The position numbers were made by a program, and so were the translations under genes. Under the pieces are notes generated by a model that saw only the letters and a list, made by a program, of their open reading frames with translations, was not told the DNA's origin and made no database searches. 64,000 nucleotides of DNA, from contig OX359245.1 of the NCBI GenBank assembly GCA_947179485.1, positions 34,769,067 through 34,833,066 of the forward strand, read 5' to 3'. Positions 23,589 to 34,125 of this stretch are shown here, one piece after another (the stretch's first letter is position 1; every line of letters begins with the position of its first letter). The stretch is from Allacma fusca. Taxonomy: Eukaryota > Arthropoda > Collembola > Symphypleona > Sminthuridae.

Positions 23589-26109
23589 ATGTATCACATC
23601 ACCCCGATTGTGATAAGTATCTTCGCTGTAGCTCTCTTTTATTTGAGCTGCATTGAAGGAGCACCCGTAGACCACTCAGAGCTTTTTCTAACTCCATTAA
23701 TCAAGTCTGGAGATCTTGCCAAGGCAAAAGAGCTTTCAGCAGATCACATGAAGGATTTCCATATCAAGTCTTCGACAAACGAAAATTTAAAAAGCTTTAC
23801 TGGCTACTTGACTGTCAATGACACAGCAAATTCTAACTTGTTGTCGTCGCAAGATGCAACAGAAACATTCTCAAGTAACGTTCCTGGTAACGTTGAGAAT
23901 AACATGGCTGGCATTCCTAACGTAGAGGTAGGGAAAATGGCGAAAGGATCCAATGAGGAGGCAGTACCAACGGACAATGGCGGAGTTGCAGTTGAGGATG
24001 GATTGTGTAGTGCCTCAGGCTATGGAATTACCAGGAACGCTGGAGGAGTTGGAGAGAAGGAACGTTCTGGGAATTTATGAGGACCACGTGTTCAAGCCCT
24101 TGGGGAATAAATATTATCTAGGAATGCAATACTAATAATAAGTTTGACCGTTGTTATGATAATAGTAATTATTACTGTTGAGGGCTGAACGTTTTGTGCT
24201 ACGATGTGGAGTTTCTGTGGTCCATTTTTGGAATGAATTTGTTAGAGGAGATTATTCTTCGTCCTAAAGCCGTAGAGACGAGGTGTACTCGTAAATCTCT
24301 CCGCACTTTCCTATTTACTTTTCCTGAAAGTTATTTATTATTTGACTTGTATAATTTTGAAAGTACATTTTTACTTAGAATTTTGTCAATGTATTTATTT
24401 TGCTGAGTTAAATATAAATATCATTTTTTCCTGTTTGGTTAAATATTTGTCTGAAATGGTCTGAAATGTAGACTTATAATTTATTTGTGAAAAACTAAAC
24501 GAGGTTAGATAATTAAAATTAAACAACTTATTTTCCCAAAACACCTAGTGGATTCTACACCCATTCATTATCCATACAAGTAGGGGAAAAATTAAAGTAA
24601 TTTTTCCTACAGTTCTAGAATTTTGTTCTTTGTCACTCTACCCGAGTTATTGCAGGCCGAGTGTTGTTGTCCTCGGGTCTGTCGACGACACTTGTTCTTT
24701 TGGTTCTTTCCAGCGTTGGTAATGTTTAATTGCTATACAAACCATTTGCAGTTAAATTGTAGTAAAAATCTGTAAACAAATTGAACTATAATTGTCTAAC
24801 GTTTTTACGCAGGAAACACCGGAGAAAGCCCCAGTCATAATGTGGCTGAATGAAGTCGCTGGGTCGTCTTGTTTGAAAGGAGTTTTCTTAGAAAATGGTC
24901 CGTTTTATGTCGATGACAATCTAGAGCTCAGAGATAGGGAATTCACTTGGGTCAGGAAATATTCACTGCTATATCTGGATGTTCCTGTTGGATCTGGTTT
25001 CAGTTTCACTGACAAGGAAGACGGTTACGCCAAAAACTCAGAAGATGACGCCGATGAAGTGTTCGAAGCTCTCCAACAGTTCTTCACACTTTTCTCCGAA
25101 TTTCAGGCTCTGGACTTATACTTTGCTGGAGAAGGGGCTTCAGGTAGAGACCAATTTTATATGCATCTACTTTCGTAGAAATGTTACCTAATTTATAATG
25201 CATATTACTCTAGAAATAAAAATAAATTTTAAACAGCAAATCATATTCCAAGAATGGTGAAGAGGGTCGAGGCAGGAAATAAAGAGGAGAAGTTGAAGAT
25301 AAACCTGAAAGGGTTTATGGTGGGATCACCCTTTGTGAACATGAAATTCCAGGCGAAATTTTCCAATTCATGGTTTAACATGGGTCTCATTGATGAGGAA
25401 CAGAGGAAAGAAGTGGAAGATGTTGAAAATAAAATTCAGTCATTAATACAAGAGAAGAAGCTTGAAGAGGCTCATGTGGTAAACCAATTCAGTCAAATTA
25501 GTTCAGTGTGTTAAGACAAATTAAATTGCAATCCGATTTACCTGTTAATTTCCATGTTAATTCTTCTTATAGGAACTTTTTAAACTAATCATAGTTCCTA
25601 ACACCCTGTATTCTAAGTTTACTGGGCACGTGGGTCAGCAGTTGAATTACCTGAACGGAACAGATCCTCCAGTGTTGACAAATTTTGCAAAATTCATCGA
25701 CAACAAGGAAGTTCATAATTATTTACACGTCGGACTACACAAGTTTGAAATCTTAAATTTTAAAGTTCACGATAAGTTTAGATCCGAAATCATGGCTGGA
25801 GATGGGAAAGCTATGGAGGCAGTTTTGGATAACTATAAAGTCCTAATTTATTCCTGTCAGATGGACCCAGCTGTAGTCCACTCTCAAGTTACGAAAACTG
25901 TTGAGGCTTTTGAATGGTCCGGGGCTGCTGAGTTGAAGAAAGCTCCTCGTAAGATTTGGAAAGTTGGGGATGATGTTGCAGGTTTTGTCAAATCAGTGGG
26001 GAAATTCCATTACGTGATGCTGAGAAAGACTGGACGGTATGCAGCCATGGACCAACCTGCGTGGGCTTTCGAGATGGTTCAAAATTTCATTGATGACATA
26101 CCATTTTAA
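23589..26109 (+). pseudogene. serine carboxypeptidase-like copy 4, exon 1 broken by a solo LTR
   Basis: Coding pieces: 23589-23841 plus 24696-24718 (exon 1, split), 24813-25143, 25237-25478 and 25573-26109. Removing the insertion and one CTTGT gives the standard 276/331/242/537 lengths. As it stands, the frame runs from exon 1 straight into the LTR and stops at 24080, giving a 163-residue chimera: signal peptide, 84 array residues and an LTR-encoded tail. Exons 2-4 are clean. Active-site changes: Gly for Ser (GEGAS), Arg for His (TGRYAAMDQP), NEVAG for the oxyanion motif; Asp kept in SCQMD. The intact state of exons 2-4 says the insertion is young. Confidence 0.85.
23842..24690. mobile_element. 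solo LTR (849 bp) with 5-bp target duplication
   Basis: It starts TGTCGTCG and ends CGACGACA, a perfect 8-bp inverted end with the TG...CA form of LTRs. CTTGT is duplicated at 23837-23841 and 24691-24695; excision of one copy restores exon 1. There are no internal gag or pol genes, so recombination between two LTRs is the simplest origin. It does not match the LTRs of the element at 36386 or the proposed LTR at 60772. Confidence 0.8.
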
Positions 26110-26713
26110 GTGTTTAAATTATTTTATCGCAATTAGCTGCAAAGGCATCAAAAATAAATGTCGTGAAACTAAATTACCATTACAAAGATAAACTACTTGT
26201 TGATGCAAAATACTAATAATCGGAGAGATGCGTTTCAAAATACATGCTCCTGGAACAACAATGAACGAAAGAAAGTTTTAATTCCTTCCAGACCCAATAT
26301 TAGTTTTTTCCCTTTTAAAAGCATAAAAGCTTCTTCGTTTGATTTTTGAAAACTTAATTTATTTAAATGTTTTCAAAACCAATAAAAGATGTGCACTTAG
26401 GATCCTAACGAGATTTTCTGCGAGTATACATATACACAGTCAACTCCATATTTGCTGCATATTCACGTCATTTTACGTATATACGTATGTGTAAAAACGT
26501 TTTTGCTAAAATGAATGCAACAAATTGGAAAAAACAACGATTTTATTTATTTTTATGATTTTATGGGTACGTAAAATACGAACATGCGAAACGATTTTAA
26601 CCTATATCGATCTCATCCGGGTTTTCAGTCTAAATAATGTTACAAAAAATTGAACAAAATCAGTGGAGAATTTTCGGATTAAAGTATGTAGGAGAACATA
26701 CAGACTCACGCCC

Positions 26714-26822
26714 CCACGTACATTACGCGTTGATGGACGAACCTAAGTGGGGTTACACGATGATTGAAAATTTCATTGATGAGAAGTCGTTTTTTCTGCT
26801 TAAACAATTTGACGACGATTAG
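26714..26822 (+). pseudogene. carboxypeptidase-like relic R6 (end of exon 4)
   Basis: Encodes YALMDEPKWGYTMIENFIDE, then KSF and a read-through to LKQFDDD. This is the C-terminal helix of the family and is closer to relic R7 (YALMDQPEWGYKMIENFIDD) than to copies 1-5, so a second subfamily once lay here. The 3' untranslated sequence after it (GACGACGATTAG, AAATATTTTAGCATTAAT) matches that after copy 5. Confidence 0.75.
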
Positions 26823-28150
26823 TTTATGGTACCATTAGTCCGAAATATTTTAGCATTAATTTTTTTCTCACACCACGTTGGGTTACTGTAATATGCCTTG
26901 AGTTCAACTCAAATCAAAAACTTTATTCTAAAATTTCTATATTTGAACAAATTAAAGTGACCTCAAATCTTACAAACTCTTTAACCACCGAAATCAGTAA
27001 TCTTTCTTTGAAGTGTTAAAGTAGATATGAATATTTCACACTTGCACCGGATCAACTTTGCTGCTTCTGTGAGAAAATTTGCATCCATTGATTGAAGTAA
27101 CATTATGTGTATGTATTTGAGGGGACCCAAGTCTATCCATTGTGGATTTCCTTAGGAGGCGCTCAAGCCTTAAGGCTTATTGCACTCGCCCAGTTACTTG
27201 CATTGCTTAATATACGGACTTGCATTTCGCATGGTCACACATATATTGTGTGGCATGCTTTGATTTGCATACTGTCCGATTTACCTTATCTTACCGCTCC
27301 TCTTGCAGGTCGGAGCTGCCCTTGCATAATCTATGCAAAGATTTCAGGTTTGCTGGTGATCTGATGGTGTCGTATATATACGTCCCATTGTCAGTCACCA
27401 GCATTCCTAATTCTTGAGATTACCAAACCACATGAGCTCCAACGTAAGGTCTTTACCCCCGGTCCAATGTTCCAAGAACGGCAGAGGCAGAGTCATGCAG
27501 ATCTGCACGAGCTTACATACCAGCCCTATCCAGAGTCAGGAAAGGAAGGCAACTACTTTGCATAGGTATGCCGCAACCTGCATGCACGTTTTGCGTCCCC
27601 GGATGCTGGTACACGCTCAACGTACATACAGCCACAGCACACTACACAAATGGTATGTAGTTAGTGCAAACCTTACCTGTGCAGTTCCCGACTCCGGATT
27701 TAGCCCTTGGATCCCGGGTCAGTGAGGATCCTCCGGCACAGGTACGGGCACTCAACTCGGCAGTCCGCAGTCACTGTCCATAGAGGACCAGAGGGCTTTG
27801 GGACTAACGAATGTTATGCGTCCCCCGAACTGTAGGTTGGAGAGATAAGAGAGCCACTGACAGCCACTACCTCTCTCTCCGGCTCCTACGAGCGAACTAA
27901 GTAACATTAACGTTACATAAAATAGCAATTGTGGTCGTTTCTGTTGAGTGTGATTACTTTCGGAGTACTGTAAGATATAAAATGATTGGAAGGAACTTGA
28001 GGTTTTCTCACAACAGAAGCAAAACTGATTCTCAGCTGACCCTTATCAATGTATTTGAGTTATGATCCAAGTGGTACGTTGACGGCAAGGGCGAGTGTAA
28101 TGATGAGTGGGGACTTCGACTGGTTGTGCGAAATATTGGACAAAATGAGA
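26823..28150. repeat. 3' flank shared with copy 5 (matches 33050-33610)
   Basis: Shared words include CCGGATCAA.TTT.CTGCTTC, GTTTCTGTT.AGTGTGA.TACTTT and GGCAAGGGCGAGTGTAATGA. The match is split by the 793-bp insertion at 27106. It shows that the unit after relic R6 and the unit after copy 5 are duplicates. Confidence 0.7.
27106..27898. mobile_element. GC-richer insertion of unknown class with 11-bp direct flanks
   Basis: AAGTAACATTA lies at 27095-27105 and 27899-27909. The sister block at 33340 runs through without the insertion (GAAGGAACGTTAACCTTAC), so it is an empty site. The insert is far richer in G and C than its surroundings and has no inverted ends, no A-tail and no long frame with a known domain (frames 27107-27364 and 27414-27725 are unrecognised). 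A long variable duplication suits a non-LTR element or SINE fragment better than a DNA transposon. Confidence 0.6.
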
Positions 28151-28199
28151 TTCCCAGAGCATCCTGTAAAGACGGGTATTTGCTGAGGAGAAAATAACT

Positions 28200-28690
28200 G
28201 ATCAAAACATGATTACATTATGTAACTCATTGTAGTTTGTAAAAACTAGCTTTCGGAGTATTAAAATCAAGTGATGTAACTTGGATTCGGAAATTCGCAA
28301 AGAAAAAATTATGACATTCTCAGGAGACCCCTGTCAATGTAATTGAGCTAGGTATGTATACACATATAATAATGTAAGATAAGTGTATGAAAAACATGCG
28401 TATATTGTCAGGACAACCAAACTAAACTCTGTTTTCTGGAATCCCATAACCATTTTTAGCAGAACTTTTGATACCTGCCAAGATGTTGCTGTAAAAGTCA
28501 AGATATTAAATCAAGTTTTTTCCTTAGCTGTTTTGCTTACTGGTTTGCTACTTTTGCTTTCCAGAATTGTTTTTAAATAAATGAAATTTGAAAAGCTTTT
28601 GATTGCCTAAACTGTCTTAAAATTTCCACGGTTTTTAGTCTAGGGGCCTCTGTTTGCAGCTCGTCGAAAGACTAATAATTTACAAACACA
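28200..28690 (+). other. spacer with an orphan upstream-block piece
   Basis: Around 28425-28500 TTTTCTGGAATCCCATAACC, TTTTTAGCAGAACTTTTG and CCTGCCAAG repeat the distal part of the array promoters, but no exon 1 follows. No gene seen. Confidence 0.4.
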
Positions 28691-28696
28691 ATGGAG

Positions 28697-29623
28697 TAGG
28701 GGTGAGTATCTCGTTGGTTTTAAAATTCTCGTTCTCGTTTCTGTAAAAAATACGAGAACGAGATATTTCGAAAACGAGAGTAGCGAGAATCAAGGGTCGG
28801 ATTTTTGAAAATCTCCCTGGAAGATAATTTCTGAATTTCCCTGCTGAATATTATCTCCCTGCTGGAGGTCCTCAACGATTTCAAAAATCCCTGCTGAAAA
28901 AAATGTCAACGATTTTAAAAATCCCTGTTGGCAGACAAAAATTCCCTACAAGACGTGAAATCCCAGCAAAATTAGGCCAATCAGTCTAAAAATCCCTGTT
29001 TGAATAACAATATCCCCTGAAACACGGCAACAAATTTGAAAATCCCTGCCAAAAAAAAGTCAACGATTTTAAAAATCCATGCTAGTAAAAATAAATCCCT
29101 TCCCTTTGAGATTTTGCCTGCCAGAAATATTTTCTCCCTGGGAAGAATCTTCACGTCTTCCTACAAAAATCCGACCCCTGGCGAGAATAAGCAATGAACG
29201 AGACAAACGAGACAGGGCAAAAACATGGGTTTTTTGTTGAAATATATGCAACTAATTGTAGCCTGTACAAATTATGGTAAGGGAACGTAGAAGTTTATAT
29301 AATTTCAGTTATCAAACCAATCTCAAGACGCAAAATATAAATTTTTGGGTTTGGACCATAAAATTTGAAAACATGAAAACATTGAAAAATGTGAATGAAG
29401 ACCCCCTGTAATAATAGCTAGAACCAAGAGTTGCAAAACGTCTCACTTGGCCAAATTTTATAGTAAAACACCTGATTTTTCCTACTAATATTGGATTAAA
29501 CAAGATTTAATTGCAAACGATATTCTCGATAAATAAAGCGAGATGTCTCGTACAGTCTCGTTGATGCAAAAAGAACGAGACAAACGAGATTCTCGTCTCG
29601 TTGTCTCGTTATTGTCACACCTA
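28697..29623. mobile_element. hAT-type MITE with CTCGTT/ACGAGA arrays, 927 bp including a nested MITE
   Basis: Exact 8-bp duplication CAATGGAG at 28689-28696 and 29624-29631. Ends TAGGGGTGAGTATCTCG and, on the other strand, TAGGTGTGACAATAACGAG. Both subterminal regions are dense in CTCGTT and ACGAGA words. No transposase. A second hAT MITE lies inside at 28791-29180. Confidence 0.85.
28791..29180. mobile_element. hAT-type MITE nested in another (390 bp, TCCCTG family)
   Basis: Exact 8-bp duplication GCGAGAAT at 28783-28790 and 29181-29188. Ends CAAGGGTCGGATTTTTGA and, on the other strand, CAGGGGTCGGATTTTTGTAG. The interior repeats AAAATCCCTGCTG-like words. The same family gives the element at 34215-34567. 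Confidence 0.88.
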
Positions 29624-29799
29624 CAATGGAGGATATCTTATTTTTCGAATTTCAATAAAAAACGAAACCTTGAAAGCATTATTTAAAAAAAATACCGTGA
29701 CAAATTTTTAGAAGCAAATGTAGAAAATTGTGAAATGCAACATTTATTTTACCTCTACTTCTACGGGTTCATAAGGGAAATTTTCTACCATTTGAACAT

Positions 29800-30840
29800 A
29801 CTCCAGTCTAGTTTTCACTTTTGATAAACTTCTGTTAGTAATTTTTGATGAATCTGCAGGTATATGCAAATAAATTTGATTTCTAATCGAAAACGATTCC
29901 AGTTTTTGAAATGAAAGTATATATAAGCAATATCAAATACCGCACAAGCTAGTCAAAATTACACTCTTAGGTGTTATACATTATTATTACATACAACATA
30001 CTATTGCAATTAAACAAATTCGGGCAAAGTACCCAAGTACGAGTCACAGGTATGACACTGAGATACCCGATTATGGATACAATTTCGAGTACTTTTCGGG
30101 GAACGGGTTCACTGCGGGTACTGGTACATGTTTTCAGATTACATTCCGGGTACGGGAATGAAAAATTGGTATGTGTACGGGTACACAGATGCCAAATATT
30201 GCAATACCCTCATTCCGGTACTTTTACGGGTATGCGTGCCGAGCACTGATTCTACTGCATGATGTTGCCTAACCCCCCCCCCCCAGTGATGTAACTCTCC
30301 TATTCGGACGTCTCATTAATGTTCTGGCATAAATCGTTAAAACGTGGCATTATTACATATATGTACATAAGACCAATTATCACTTCTATGGTTTATAGTT
30401 CATGAGAAGCAGCTGACTTCTGCTGAAATAATGAGTTACACCTTGGCTTGAATGAGTCAAAACTATTCTCAGTGGATAGGGAACACATGTTACAGAAAAA
30501 ACAATTAATGCTTCTTATGATTGCAATAAGCCATGGTTGTAGCAATTTCTGCTTTCTGGAATCACATAATTATCTATTACAGAATTTCCTTCCCCTACCA
30601 AGGGGATGTTGCGAAGCAGGAGTTAAAATTCAAGAAATTTCAACAATGGAGTCAAAAACAATAACATTCATTTATGTTATTATTGCATATGCATAATTAA
30701 ATAGCGAATATGAAACCGTACAAGGCTATATGGAGATTAATTCTGATTTCAAAATCATCATGAATACACTGTGATGAATCTATAATAAGATTTTTCTAGG
30801 TCGAGCAAGTCAATGCTTGCACCTGTCCACGGTCTAAATG
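29800..30840. repeat. duplicated spacer block before copy 5 (matches 15480-16600)
   Basis: Second copy of the GGGTAC-rich spacer. A run of 12 C (30273-30284) interrupts the position where the sister reads GCTCCTTGG (around 16021). Further on it shares ATTATCACTTC, GAGAAGCAGCTGACTTCTG and the uninterrupted empty site for the MITE at 16618. Confidence 0.6.
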
Positions 30841-30904
30841 GAGGGATAATGTGCATTCTGTACAGCTCCCATTGGTTGACCCACAAACAATAGTACATGC
30901 ACTA

Positions 30905-31386
30905 TTTTCCCACGAATTCCCTTGAATACAGTATGATTTTTGCTGAATTTCTTTAAATACACACGTAGGACATTCAACATACTTATGCTTGCAGTTGTAC
31001 CGCAAAATATAGCTTCGCTTCTTATGTTTAGTGATTTAGTATACAATTAGCAAGGTACCGTCCTACACGGACATCTCCATTATTATCTTCCGGTGTAATT
31101 AATCACTACGACCAATTTTCCCTTCGGGCTTATGAGAAGCAGGAAACTGACATTGAAGTACACACAACTATTAAATACCTTGATTGAGGCAAGTCAAGCG
31201 TATTCTCACAAAAAACATGTTTCCGGAGCTGGATGCAACTCTACTGTACATTCTGGAATTCCATAAAAACTTTTAGCAGAACTTCCTCGACCTGCCAATG
31301 TGATGTCGTAACACATGAGGTAATAAATGCTCATTAACTTCAACAATTCAGGTCAATTTAGTTTTCGATCTGGTCAGGCAAGCAAC
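30905..31386 (+). promoter_or_regulatory. upstream block and core promoter of copy 5
   Basis: Same order of words as before copies 3 and 4: CCCACGAATTCCCTTGA, GCAAGGTACCGTCC, ACGACCAATTTTCCCTTCGG, GCTTATGAGAAGCAGG, GAACTTCCTCGACCTGCCAA, ACACATGAGGTAATAAATGC (TATA-like about 31321-31328), CAACAATTCAGG (initiator-like, about 31341-31352). The ATG follows at 31387. Confidence 0.5.
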
Positions 31387-33041
31387 ATGTATCACATCAC
31401 CCCGATTGTGATAAGTATCTTCGCTGTAGCTCTCCTGTTTTTGGGCTGCATTGAAGGAGCACCCGTAGACCACTCAGAGCTTTTTCTAACTCCATTAATC
31501 AAGTCTGGAGATCTTGCTAAGGCAAAAGAGCTTTCAGCAGATCACATGAAAGATTTTCATATTAAGTCTTCGACAAACGAAAAGTTACAAAGCTTTAGTG
31601 GCTACTTGACTGTCAATGACAGTACAAATTCCAACTTGTTCTTCTGGTTCTTTCCAGCATTGGTAATGTTCAATTGCTATACATACATTATTGTTAAATA
31701 AATTTTAGTAAAAATCTATAAACAAATTGTCGAACATTTTTATGCAGGAAACACCGGAGAAAGCCCCAGTCATAATGTGGCTGAATGAAGTCGCTGGGTC
31801 GTCTTGTTTGAAAGGAGTTTTTGTGGAAAATGGTCCTTTTTATGTCGATGACAATCTAGAGCTCAGAGATAGGGAATTCACTTGGGTCAGGAAATATTCA
31901 ATGCTATATTTGGATGCCCCTGTTGGAACTGGTTTTAGTTTCACTGACAAGGAGGAAGGTTATGCAAATAACTCAGAAGATGAAGCCGATGAAGTGTTCG
32001 AAGCTCTTCAGCAGTTCTTTACGCTATTTTCCGAGTTTCAAGATCCGGATTTTTACATTGCGGGAGAAGGTCTTTCAGGTAATGAGCAGCGTTATATGAA
32101 TCTCCTTCCATGTAATTTTCACATAATTATTACTGTATAAATTGCTGTAAATTAAAATAAATTAATTTTAATTAGTAAATCATATTCCAAGAATGGTGAA
32201 AAGGGTCGAGGCAGGAAATAAAGAGGGAAAGCTAAAGATAAACCTGAAAGGACTTCTGGTGGGATCTCCCTATATGAACTCAAAAATACAGTCTACATTT
32301 TCCGATTCATGGTTTAACATTGGTCTCATTGATGAGGAACAGAAGAAGCAGATGGAAGCTATTGAAAATAATGTACAGTCGTTAATACAAGAGAAGAAGT
32401 TCGCAGAGGCTCACGTGGTAACCAAATTATAGTGTACTTAAATTATAAACTATAATAATTTTTCCAGTTAAAATTAATGATAACAACTGTATACGTCCAT
32501 ATAGGAAGTTTTCAAGCTAATCATGGTTCCTGAAAGTCTATATTCTAAGATTACTGGCTTTGCTAGTCAGCAGTTGAATTATCTGAACGGAACGGATCCT
32601 CCAGTATTAAGAAATTTTGCAAAATTCATCGGCGACAAGGAAGTTCATAATTACCTGCATGTGGGGCTACACAATTTTGAAATCTTCAATTTCAAAGTTC
32701 ACGATAAATTCAATCCAGAAATAATGGCAGGAGATGGGAAAGCCATGGAGGCGGTTTTGGAAGACTATAAAGTTCTCATGTATTCTGGTCAGATGGACCC
32801 AGTTATAGTTCATTCTCAAGTAACCAAAGCCATCGAGGCTTTCGAATGGTCAGGGGCTGCTGAGTTGAAGAAAACACCTCGTAAGATTTGGAGATTTGGG
32901 AATGATGTTGCAGGTTATGTCAAATCAGTGGGGAAATTTCATTACGTGATGCTTAGAAAAACGGGACGGTACGCAGCCATGGACCAACCTGCGTGGGCTT
33001 TCGAGATGGTCCAAAATTTCATTGATGACAAACCATTTTAA
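31387..33041 (+). CDS. serine carboxypeptidase-like protein, copy 5 (S10 family pseudoenzyme, intact)
   Basis: Exons 31387-31662, 31748-32078, 32176-32417 and 32505-33041 join in frame to 461 residues. The start at MYHITPIV was chosen over an in-frame codon 60 bases upstream because the preceding bases are the shared leader. Signal peptide to CIEG. S10 motifs: FFWFFPAL, MWLNEVAGSS, LYLDAPVGTGFSFT, INLKGLLVGSPY, HVG, KVLMYSGQMD. The serine position is Gly (GEGLS) and the histidine is Arg (TGRYAAMDQP). The third exon acceptor reads TTAG|TA, giving Val at residue 203 where the others have Ala. It differs most from copies 1-4 in exons 3 and 4 (MNSKIQSTFSDSW, SKITGFASQQ, EDYKV) and is nearest to relic R7. 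Confidence 0.88.
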
Positions 33042-33049
33042 CTGTTTAA

Positions 33050-33610
33050 ACCATTTGGCGACGATTAGTTATTGGTGCTTACAATCTGAAATATTTTAGC
33101 ATTTACATTTATTTTACACACCTCCATGGGTTACAGTGACGCCGTTGAGTTCAAATTAGTTAAAAATGTTCATTTTTCAATAGATTAAAATAACCCCAAA
33201 ACTAACAAATTTTGTTTACCACGACAGTGTTTTGAAATCAGTAATCTTCCGTTGAATTGTTAAAATGCAAATGGATATTTCACGCTTGTGCCGGATCAAT
33301 TTTTCTGCTTCTGTGAAAAAAATAGCATTCTTTGATTGAAGGAACGTTAACCTTACAGAAAATAACAATGGTAGTCGTTTCTGTTCAGTGTGACTACTTT
33401 TGGGGTTCTGTAAGATGTAAAATGATTCGAAGGAACTTTAGGTTTTCACACAGCAGAAGCAAAAATTTGTCAGGAGACCCTTATCAATGCATTTAAGTTA
33501 TGATCCGAGCGGTACGTTGACCGCAAGGGCGAGTGTAATGATGAGTGCGGACTTGGACTGGTTGTGGGAAATATTTGACAAAATGAGATTCCCAGAACAA
33601 TATATAAAGA
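33050..33610. repeat. 3' flank of copy 5, duplicated near 26823-28150
   Basis: Uninterrupted version of the block described at 26823. From about 33610 to 34125 there is AT-rich sequence in which I see no gene. Confidence 0.6.
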
Positions 33611-34125
33611 GAATAACTGAAAATCATTCGTTGAAATAAAACAAATTTGGTAACGGCACAACACGGTTTTGTTGATTTAATTTGGATAAAAAGGAAGAAA
33701 CTGCATCATAGGGATACTGAAAATCATTTGGGTACAAAAATAATTACTTCGAGGCAGTGACACTTTAAACCGGGTGAAATTGTTATTTATGTAAAAGGAA
33801 CTTAAATGTGGTTAAATGTTTGGTTTTATTTTGTGTAATATTAATGTGACATTTAAATTCGGAAAATTTAATTAGGTATGATAACATGAAATTAAAAGTT
33901 GGCTTATCTTAAGGAAAATTCTATACGGTTATAATGACGGTTTTAATTAGGAAAACTTATATTGTCGGCAAGGACTTCAAATTGTTTTTATTACATGGGA
34001 AATATTTAATTATGTTTTTATTTCAACTTGAATGATGAACTCATGCTGAGAATTAGGAATCGTTCAGGGTAATTTAAATTTGGTCAGGATTATGAAGTTG
34101 TTAGATTTGTACAATCATGTAACTA

